Below, in pieces: positions 11,919 to 21,200 of a stretch of 23,044 nucleotides of DNA (position 1 is its first letter; the number at the start of each line of letters is the position of its first letter). Origin of the DNA: a virus; IMG/VR virus record IMGVR_UViG_3300030098_000367, positions 3,442-26,485 of that record; one strand, given 5' to 3'. Below the pieces are notes generated by a model that did no database searches, was not told where the DNA came from, and saw only the letters and a program-made list of their open reading frames with translations. The position numbers and the translations under genes are program-made.

Positions 11919-12331
11919 TGTTTAGTGCCGTACCTAAGCAAGTCATAGACATTGTTTGGGATGACGTAGTAAAGATTTTAGAACCTGCTGTCAAAACGGC
12001 AAAAGGTAAGTTAAGTGTAAAAGACGTTTACGATTATATTAGTGAAGGTTTTTATGAGTTATGGGTTGTTATGGATGGTAAGAAAATGATAGCTGTTATA
12101 ACAACTCGTGTAATTGAGTACCCAGAACGTAGAGCATTGGCTATGGATTTTATTGGTGGAACACGAATGAAAGAATGGTTGCCAGAGGCTCAACGCACCA
12201 TAGAAAAGTTTGCAAGAGATAATAATTGTCTACACCTAGAGGGTTATGGCAGAAGAGCATGGAAGAGATGGCTTAACAAATATGGTTGGAAACCAGATTA
12301 TATAGCGTATAGGATGGAATTAAATGGGTAG
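11915..12331 (+). CDS. gp13-like internal protein with GNAT-related fold (inferred)
   Basis: This 138-residue protein has AVPKQVIDIVWDDVVKILEP at the N-terminus, a beta-strand pair (FYELWVVMDGKKMIAVITTR), then ALAMDFIGGTRMKEWLPEAQ, a helix, CLHLEGYGRRAWKRWLNKYGW and the ending DYIAYRMELNG. The strand-strand-helix order and final 'RAWKRWL-KYGWKP' are reminiscent of GNAT acyltransferase relatives. Phage T7 gp13 has the same length (138 residues, from memory) and the same position just before gp14. I infer an equivalent role in morphogenesis of the internal core. The canonical acetyl-CoA loop (Q/RxxGxG/A) is not seen, so enzymatic activity is doubtful. The start overlaps the preceding stop (ATGA); a second ATG at 11918 is also possible. 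Confidence 0.72.
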   Translation: MMFSAVPKQVIDIVWDDVVKILEPAVKTAKGKLSVKDVYDYISEGFYELWVVMDGKKMIAVITTRVIEYPERRALAMDFIGGTRMKEWLPEAQRTIEKFARDNNCLHLEGYGRRAWKRWLNKYGWKPDYIAYRMELNG

Positions 12332-13214
12332 TAAAGGATCAGCACCAGTAGAAACAAAGAGAGAGGTTGTACAAACTAACCTCCCTGATTTCATAAGACC
12401 TTACTTTGAAAGGCTTGTACAAAGAACAGAAGCCGAATCACAAAGAGATTACGAGCCATATGGTGGTCAAAGACTAGCTGACCCATCACAGGACTTACTA
12501 ACATCAGAGCAACAGGTAAGAGACTTAGTAGGTGCAGGTCTACCTGGTTTAGACAAAGCTATGGGTAGAGTAGAGCAGTCGTTAGACTTTCAGCCACGCC
12601 AGTTTACAGGTGAAGAAGTAGACAAGTATATGTCTCCCTATATGGATGCTGTTATTGCACGACAGAAACAAGGCGCAACTGAGGATTATTTGGCACAACT
12701 ACCTAAAGGGGCAGCTCAGGCCATATCAGCAGGAGCCTTTGGTGGATCAAGAGAGGGAGTTCAAAGAGGTTTAGAGCAAAGCAAGTATCTAGACAGATTA
12801 GCAGGCATTGAAGAAAGAGGACGACAACAAGCCTTTGATAAGGCATCAGGTTTATTTCAGGCTGACAGAGGTGCTGAAATGGATGCACAGAGACTTGGCT
12901 TAGGGGCTGCAGGTCAACTAGCAGGCTTGGCTACACGAGCTAGAGCAGGTGATATTGAGGCAGCCAGACTTATGGAATCAATAGGTAAAGCACAGATGGC
13001 TAGAGATCAGGCATCACTAGACATGGGATATCAGGATTTCCTAAGACAACAGGGTTATCCTGCTGAGAAACTAGGGCTATTTTCCTCTATTCTAAGAGGT
13101 ATACCGATACAGCCATCCAGAACGGCTGTGCAATATCAAGCCACTAATCCACTAAAAGACATAATAGGAACTGGTATATCGGCTCTTGGTGCATATAAAG
13201 GATTGGGTTACTAA
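12324..13214 (+). CDS. Internal virion / ejection protein, T7 gp14-like
   Basis: This 296-residue protein opens MGSKGSAPVETKREVVQTNL with a short polar N-terminus. A long Ala/Gln/Gly-rich helical body follows: YMSPYMDAVIARQKQGATED, then QAISAGAFGGSREGVQRGLEQ at ~132-152, and DMGYQDFLRQQGYPAEKLGL. The end is SRTAVQYQATNPLKDIIGTG. The 'YM-PY---VI------A-----------GAFGGSR-------' and 'YQDFLRQ--YP-E-LG--SSILRG-P' motifs recur in ejection-type proteins of marine phages. The position directly before gp15- and gp16-like genes supports a gp14 role: a core protein that enters the outer membrane on infection. It overlaps the previous gene by 8 bases and the next by one (TAATG). Confidence 0.8.
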   Translation: MGSKGSAPVETKREVVQTNLPDFIRPYFERLVQRTEAESQRDYEPYGGQRLADPSQDLLTSEQQVRDLVGAGLPGLDKAMGRVEQSLDFQPRQFTGEEVDKYMSPYMDAVIARQKQGATEDYLAQLPKGAAQAISAGAFGGSREGVQRGLEQSKYLDRLAGIEERGRQQAFDKASGLFQADRGAEMDAQRLGLGAAGQLAGLATRARAGDIEAARLMESIGKAQMARDQASLDMGYQDFLRQQGYPAEKLGLFSSILRGIPIQPSRTAVQYQATNPLKDIIGTGISALGAYKGLGY

Positions 13215-15253
13215 TGCTTGATGTTTTAGAGGTACAAGACCAACTAAAGAACTTCTCTCAGGAGCAACTCTTAAGAGAAATGCAGATGCCAACTGGCAAT
13301 GTTCCACAGTTCCTTGTTCTTTCAGAGTTAAACAGAAGACGTACTATGTCTCAGGATTTGGCTAAACGTCAGGGTGCAGACCAACCCACAGTTAAAGAGG
13401 AGGTTGTGGCATCCTCTGGTATGCCTATGGAAAAAGCCTCTATGATGGCACAGCAAATGGCTCCCAAGACATCTATGACAGAGAACACAGGTATAGCATC
13501 AATGATGCCTAGAGAACTCCCCAGTGAAGAAGAGCCTATGAAGATGAGTTATGGTGGTATGCTTATGGGTTCAAGAATGACGACAGGAATGTTTGATAAT
13601 ATTGCAAGACCTGCCGTGCAAAGCCCTGAAGAGCAAAGGCGTTCCTTTTTTCCTGTGATGCAAAGACGTTTTTCATCAGGTCTTAGTAATCTAGGGCGTG
13701 ATATATCAGGGCGTGTACAGAATAGAACACAGGAAGAAGTAGATGACTTCATAGGTGAAGTTAACGACATGGCTCAGGAAAGGTTTGAGGTAAACCTATC
13801 AGAGCCTAGTCAAAGACAAAGAAATATGCAGTCTTTTTTAAGTGGCAAAGGGCAACCTGACCCAAGAACAATTAGAACTACGTCTGCTATACCATTTGCC
13901 ATGAAGGATGGTGGCCCTATCAAGGCTCAAAGTGGTTTGTTTGCACAAGGAACACCGTCTTTTGCCACGATATATAACTATGCTAAAACACAGCTTGGTC
14001 TTGATGATGAACTAGCCAGAGATGTGGCTAGAAAGACTTTAGAGGAAAGCGATAGCATGGGATATAGGACAGGAGCTTTGTCATCATTTCCTATAGGTGC
14101 AGGTATTGGGCCTGATGCCACAGATGAAGATTCTCAACTTGAGTTAGAGCGTTTAAAGAGCTTTGTTCCAAAAACTACGACAGAAACTGACTATGATCAA
14201 AGCATATATCAAGAAACCGATGATGAGCTAGAGGCACTAAAATATGAAAGACCAGCGGGAACTGTTGATCTTGATGCGCCTAATACTTATTATGGGTTTA
14301 AACCAAAAACACGCTTTGGTAAGTATTTTGGTCAGTATCCTTTAGGTGCTGTAGAAAGTCTTAGTAAAAATGTCATGGGAGGTTTAGAGAAAGCCACAGG
14401 TGCTACTCGTGATTTTCTTTTTGAGCCTTTAGTTGATGGCAAAAGTTTTGATGATGCTGCAACTCTTGCTCAGTATGTTGGTCAACCTTCTAAGGATGTT
14501 GATGCGTTTAATAAAATGATATCTGATCAATTAAAAGCAAAAGACAATCTTAAATCACCTGATGCGAGAGACTTCAGAAAAAGACAAGAGCAGATGATAT
14601 ACGAAGAAAGTATGAAAAGAGCCAATGAATCATCAAAGCAAGACGAAGAAAAAAGAAAAATAGAAGAAGAAAAAAAGAAAGAGGAAGATAGAATATTAGG
14701 TGGCTTTGGTAAGGCTAGTGGTGCTTTATCTGAGTTATCGGCACAGATAGCTGATCTCAAAGAAAAAAGAGAAAAAGGTAGAGAATCAGAGAAGTGGTTT
14801 GCTTTGGCTGAGGTTGGTCTTGGTATGTTAGCCTCTCAAAGTCCTACGTTAGCAGGTGCATTAGGAGAGGGTGGATTAAAAGGTCTTAAGAGTTTTAGAC
14901 AAGGTAAAAAAGATTATGATAAAGATATGCTTGGTTATCTATCCACACAGGCAAGCATTGCTAAAAGTCAGGCTGAACTTGGTGTTAAGGGTCTTGTTGC
15001 TCAAAAGCAAATAGAGGCACTTAAGAAAAAAGGTTCAACTGGCATGACGGAAAAAGAAAGAACCACTGCTATTCTAAATATAAACAAAGAGTTAAATGAT
15101 CTTTATGAGTTAGGTAAATACGATCCAGAAGACCCAAAAGTTAAAAGATCAATATTTGATCTAGAGACACAAAAAAGAAGATTGCAACTAGGTTTACCTG
15201 TAGGCCCAACAGTCATAGATAAAGACTTAACAGCCACTACAGCTACAGGTTAA
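13214..15253 (+). CDS. Internal virion / ejection protein, T7 gp15-like
   Basis: This is a 679-residue protein. The N-terminus has LDVLEVQDQLKNFSQEQLLR, then GNVPQFLVLSELNRRRTM (~28-45), which resembles the 'QLMQ-----G-VP-FLAL-EI-RR--MR' leader I recall in marine ejection proteins. Residues ~45-260 are Met/Gln/Pro-rich and flexible. Residues ~260-460 look folded. A highly charged coiled-coil follows (about 460-530, KRQEQMIYEESMKRANESSK and EEKRKIEEEKKKEEDR), then GLGMLASQSPTLAGALGEGG, a hydrophobic patch that may insert in membrane, and a second coiled-coil. The gp15 identity rests on order and size, not sequence identity. The start is in a TAATG overlap, and the next gene starts four bases after the stop. 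Confidence 0.76.
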   Translation: MLDVLEVQDQLKNFSQEQLLREMQMPTGNVPQFLVLSELNRRRTMSQDLAKRQGADQPTVKEEVVASSGMPMEKASMMAQQMAPKTSMTENTGIASMMPRELPSEEEPMKMSYGGMLMGSRMTTGMFDNIARPAVQSPEEQRRSFFPVMQRRFSSGLSNLGRDISGRVQNRTQEEVDDFIGEVNDMAQERFEVNLSEPSQRQRNMQSFLSGKGQPDPRTIRTTSAIPFAMKDGGPIKAQSGLFAQGTPSFATIYNYAKTQLGLDDELARDVARKTLEESDSMGYRTGALSSFPIGAGIGPDATDEDSQLELERLKSFVPKTTTETDYDQSIYQETDDELEALKYERPAGTVDLDAPNTYYGFKPKTRFGKYFGQYPLGAVESLSKNVMGGLEKATGATRDFLFEPLVDGKSFDDAATLAQYVGQPSKDVDAFNKMISDQLKAKDNLKSPDARDFRKRQEQMIYEESMKRANESSKQDEEKRKIEEEKKKEEDRILGGFGKASGALSELSAQIADLKEKREKGRESEKWFALAEVGLGMLASQSPTLAGALGEGGLKGLKSFRQGKKDYDKDMLGYLSTQASIAKSQAELGVKGLVAQKQIEALKKKGSTGMTEKERTTAILNINKELNDLYELGKYDPEDPKVKRSIFDLETQKRRLQLGLPVGPTVIDKDLTATTATG

Positions 15254-15257
15254 TCGT

Positions 15258-18200
15258 ATGGGCTTTGTAGTTGTCCAAGACCCACAAACGGCTAAACCAT
15301 ACACTATTAAGATAGCAGGTGATTCTCCTACTGAAGATGAACAGAGGCAGATACAGCAATTCATAGAAGAACAAAGACAGGTAGTAGATCAAGAACCTGT
15401 GGAGCCAACTGATGATAAGTCAGGCACTGCATTAGGTCGTGGTGCTAGTGTAGGTATAGATGTATTACAGCAAATGTACGGTAGTGCCTTAGAGGGTATT
15501 GGTAAAGTCACTGGTATAGAAGGTCTTAGAGACTATGGTGCGTCTGTTGTAGAAACAAATGAACAGCAAATAGCTGAAAAGCAACAAGATTTTACAAGGC
15601 GAGAAGACATAGGAAAAGATGGCTCTTATGTAGGTGATTCTTTTAGTTTCTACGGTGAAACACTAGGTCAAAACTTGCCACAGCTAGGCACATCCATAGG
15701 TGCAGGCTTGATTGGTCAGGCTGCTATACCTATACCAGGTGTAGGATTTGTAGTGGGTGCATTGGCAGCTAATCTACCTTTTTTCTATGGCTCACACAGA
15801 GAAAGACAAAAGGAGGCTGTTGAACAGGGTATAAGAACAGAGCTAGACGAGGGAACGGCAGCCCTATACGCTATACCTGCCGCAGCCCTTGACACGTTAG
15901 TGGATAAGTTTCTCATAGCACTAAAGCCTTTTGGTTTAGGATTTAGTAAGTCAGCTATATCGCCAAATGTAGGTGGTTTATTTAGTCGTGCAGCCAAAGG
16001 GGCAGGTGCAGGTGCTGCTGTAGAAGTGCCTACAGAACTTGGTCAACAGGTTATAGAAAGGTTTCAAGCAGGTCTTCCCATAGACGATGACGAGGCTATG
16101 AAAGAGTATGTAGACGTAGCCATAGCGTCAGGTCTAGTTGGTGGTACTGTGAGAGCTACTACAAGTGCCGTCACAGGAGACACTAAGGAAAACATAGAGA
16201 AGAAAGAGGCTGCCCTAGCCAAAAGACAGCTTGAAATAGACAATGCCTTACAAACGGCAGAGGCTAAAGAATTACAAAGGAACGCAGAGAAAAATCTAGA
16301 AGAGGGCTTTGATGGTGTATTGCCTGTGGATAGGTCTATTGAAGAGGCAACCATACTTACATCACCTACTGATCCATCTGAAGATCAGGCTTTAAGAAGA
16401 GAAACTGGTGAAATAAAGGTATTTGATTTAAGGCCAGAGTATAGAAATATACTTCTTGAGGAGAGGCGAAAGGCAGATATAGAAGTTGATAATCCTATTA
16501 CTGACCTACAGGAAATAAAAAGATTCTTAGAGCCTCGAACAAGACGAGGGTTAACGGCAGAGGTAGCCAACGAAATCAACACTATGAATGTTCCTAAGAG
16601 GTTCGAGGAAAGTCAGTACAATACTGTTGTTAATTATTTTAAGAAAAAGAGTGTTGATACGAAAGGACTAACAAGGGAGAACATAGTTGATAGGGTTAAG
16701 AAGATACTTGTTTCAGGCAAACAGGCAGATCAGGGTGGCGATGTTACGAACACGACAGCGAAGAGAATTACTGACCAGATGGTTCTGGATGGATATATAA
16801 GTCTTGCCAAGCCTGAATCAAAAGGAAACGACAGAATATATGTTATTAATGAAGAAACTATTAATGACAAAAGAAACAAGGAAATAGAGAACGCCAGAAA
16901 GCTACTGGAGAATGCAAAAGAGAGAAAGCCCAAGATACAAGAAGAGCGTGAAGAAGCGTTTTCAGGGCCAGTAGACAACAGTATTCAGGCTATTCTTGCT
17001 AGGAGTGACAAGCAAAGAAAGCTAGATGATGTAAATGGTGAGATCAGAAGATTAAACTCAACCATATCTAGGCTTCAAAAAGAAATAAGAGAGTCTAATC
17101 CTACCTTAAATCTAAGAAGAAAAACAGCGACAGAGATTAATCCTGTACAGCAAAAGGTCAACAATGCTCTCATACCTGCTGAGAAGGCTGCTGAGTTTCG
17201 TCAGGCTGATAAAGACAAGGAAAAAGCACAGTATATCAACAAGAGAGATGACGTACTAAAATCCTTAAGAAAGTATATGGGCAAACTAGGATTAGCTGAT
17301 GTTAAGCTTGTTGCTGAAAATGTTATTGGCACTCAAGGAAAAGACTTATCTAAAAAAGACTTCATTGTAGAAGGTGAGTTTAATGATTCGGATGGCAGAC
17401 GTATAATCAGTCTAGCCATGAGCCTCTATGACAGGAACCTGTCTAACACAGAGTTTGAGCAAAGACTTCAGGGTGTTTTAAATCACGAGGTTATACACGC
17501 TGTAAAGAGCCTTGGTTTGTTTACAAATGATGAATACAAATCCTTAGTCAAAGCAGCCATGACGAGAAAATACGTCATGAAAGATGGAAAGAAACTTATA
17601 GAAAGAAAGTATACATACTTCGATAGAGCCAAGAGTTTATATCCAAATCTTGACCAAGAGGGCTTACAAGAGGAGGCCATAGCTGAGATGTTCCGTGACG
17701 CTATGGATGGTAAGTTTAAACTGGTAGGCCGTCCAAAGACACTAATGCAAAGGTTTATTGACTTCTTCAAGTCCATATTCAATGCCCACGAGGAAAACGG
17801 TTTCCAAAATGTTGACGATATATTTGAGGGCATTAGGACAGGAGATATAGGTGAGAGAGCGAGAACTGATGATCGTGAGTATTTAGATACAAAAGTATCA
17901 CCTAAAGCTGAACAAGGTAAGCAATCAAGAAGAAGTCTAACCACAACACTTAACCCTGTTACAGCAAAGGAAGAGATAAGAGCCAATAAGGTTGGTGGTA
18001 AGATTACGGTTCCAGACTTACAGAATTATCTGCAAGATTTTCACATGAAAACATATGGTAGACGATTAGACTTTGCCAACTCTGAAGATAGAGCCATAGC
18101 TATAAATACTGCCGTTCCAGAGATACTTGATATGTTGAAGAGAGATGTATCAGGTAAGGGTTGGTACGATGAGGATGTTGTAAAAACATTTGAGATGTTA

Positions 18201-21200
18201 TCTCAGATACCAGACTTGGAAAGTCTAAGGAGCAATGAAAACCGTAGAGTTATTTGGTCAGCTATTGCAGGTGTGACTTCAAATGGTAATCCTGTTCCCC
18301 AGAACGCTAAGGTAGCTACAGCACAACTATTGCGTAGACTAAGAACAGGTAAGTTTGACACAACACCACCTCCAAAAGGCACAACAGTAGAGAATGTACC
18401 TAACGCAGGATTTGGTGTACGAGGGCCAAGCATAGGAAAGGGTCTAAACCTTTTGAATACTTTACTGGATAAGTACGGTGAAAAAGGATTTGCTGAGTTC
18501 TGGCTTTCCCAACACACACTTAGAGAGTTAACAGACCTAAGAAAAGAATCAGGTCTTGGTGGGTCACCTGGTGGTCTTGGTGGTGGTTTAAATAGTATGC
18601 ACTTGGGTGCAAAGATTATAGGAGACAAGACAGGGAACTTTTCTCTTAATATAAATGGCTACGATGTGTCCACAAAAGATGTTTGGTTCACTCGAACTAT
18701 AAGAAGACTTGAGGGAACATTTGATACCAAAGGCCGTCATTTAGATGGTAAAGAAAAAGGAAAAGAGTTTGGTCAACCTAAAGGTATTGTAGACAGACAA
18801 AACATGGATGACTTCATGGCTGAACTACAGGGTGATCCTCGACTGGCTAAATTTAATTTGTCAACTCAGGACTTACAGGCTATACTCTGGTACAAAGAGC
18901 AAAACTTATATACAGAGTTGGGTGTTCCATCAAGACCCCAATCTTTTAGCGAAGGGATAGAAACACTAAATGACCTCTTACCAGAAGGACAAAGATTTCA
19001 GCGAGGCGATGATGCTGAAACTCAGGCTCAACGAGGAGCTACGCAACTCGAAGGATTTCGAGAAAGAACAGCAGGACAAGAAGCTCTCCCCACAACCACA
19101 GGAACAGCAAAGAGATCAGTAAGAAAGTTATCTAATTTTATCAGGGAAAACCCTGATGGATTTACTATTACTTCTGATACTTATGAGCCTGCGTCTGGTG
19201 GATTTGTTGTAGCACCTGTTAAGAGTGCTGAGATAATTGTAGACAAAGATATACCTAGAAGTGTCTTAAAAGAATACATACAAAACGCTAGAGATTTAGC
19301 CTCATCATTAGACAGAGAAGTATTTATGGGAGGGTGGTTCAACAGTGATGACAGCAAGTATTACCTTGACAATGTGATCATAGTTGATAATAAGGAAGAG
19401 GCTTTATACATAGCAGAGTCAGCAGATCAAATAGCATTCTTTGATTTAAATACATTTGAAGAAGTAAGGACGCAAGATGGAATTGAACAACTCAAACAAG
19501 ACGGAACTTATCGGAGTGAACTCTCAGAGCGACTTGGAAGAGACCTTGAACAAGCTAGAAAACGCTTTGAAAAAACAAGGCTTCAACGTGACGGACGATC
19601 AAAACAATCAAGAAGAGCCACAGCAGGAGAAGTAAATCCTACTCTCTTTGATGTAGCACCACAGGAAGACCTAGACAAACTATCAGAGGCTGTAAACAGA
19701 CTTGATGAACAAGTCGTAACGCCAAATGTTAAGTATTCTCGTTTAGCAACTAAGCCATCTAATCCAAACGCACTGCGTGAGATACCCATAAACTTTGAAA
19801 ATGTTCCTATTGATTATAAGCGACAGCTTAGTGAGTCGGCACTGAGGTACGCCTATGGCTATATAAGGGAACGTGGTGGTGACGTTTTACCTGTAACATA
19901 CACAGATGGTAACCACGTTGTCCTCAAGGATGGTCGAGAGGGTGGTTATGGTGCATGGCACATTGTAACAAGAGGACACGACAAAGAAATAAGAGATGCC
20001 ACAGGTCAGGAGCCTGATCGAGTCATATACACCATGATGAACAAAATGATTCAGCAAGAGTATGGCAATGCAGGATATCAGGGAATAGAAGTCAAAGCCG
20101 ACACTGGTAGAAGTATACAGATAACATGGGAATCTAACAGACCAAAGGGTTACCCTCCTATAATACTGTCTTTAATGTTTCAACCAAGCACCAAGGCTTA
20201 CACTGTTAGAACCATATATCCAACAAGAGAGCAAAGAAAGCCAAGGCTAACTTTTCAGACAGATAGAAACAGATCAAGAAGGCCAAGCCAAGATAGCCCC
20301 TTTGCATCCCTTCAACAGCTTAACCTACAATCACCCGCCAGAAGGAGCGTAAGGCGGCTCAGTGTGGCTCCTACAGGCTCTCAGAGCCTATTTGGAGCAG
20401 AGGGTACGTTTGGTGAGTTAGATCAGAGACTACAGGCCACAACATACACTAATTCTCTACAGGCAATAGAGAAGGTGATTCGTGGTGGAACACTAGGGTT
20501 TGTATCCCAAGAAAAAGCCAAGAAATTAGCCACGAGTTTTATATCTAAGTTCCAAGACAAAATGATCCCTGTGGCTATCATGCTTGATGAATTAAAAAAG
20601 AAAGGTCTTAAGCTAAGGGATGCCTTTGATCCGTATCTACAGGACGAGCTATTCTATGGTATCACTGGTAAAGAAATTACAACCAGACAGGATGGTATAT
20701 ACAACGATATTGTACAGGGTATTAAACGTCTTATAGTCACAGACAGTGATATAGATGGTCTTATAAGTGCATCTAAGGCAAACAATCCCTTGCGATCCAG
20801 TTTTGTTGACGAGCAAATAAAGGCAGGTAAAGACAAGAAGGTGGCTTTGTTTGAGGCATATCTATATGCACAACACGCTAAAGAAAGAAACGAATACATA
20901 TTAGAGAAAACATCAGAGGACACTGGGAACATGGTTCCCAATGAAGTTGGCTCTGGTATGACAGATGCAGAAGCTGATGCCATAATTAACTGGTTTGACA
21001 CATACGCCAATAAAACACAGGTTGAGGTTATAAATGGTCAGGTAAGGCAAGTAGTAGCTGACACTAATAGAGTAAGACAAGATGGTCAGTTGTCACCTAT
21101 ATTTGATGCAGACGATGCACCTTGGAAGTCCTATGTACCTCTCAAGGGTTCTCTTGACCCTGATGACGAGACAGCCGAACTGTCCAACAGACCAGTTCAA

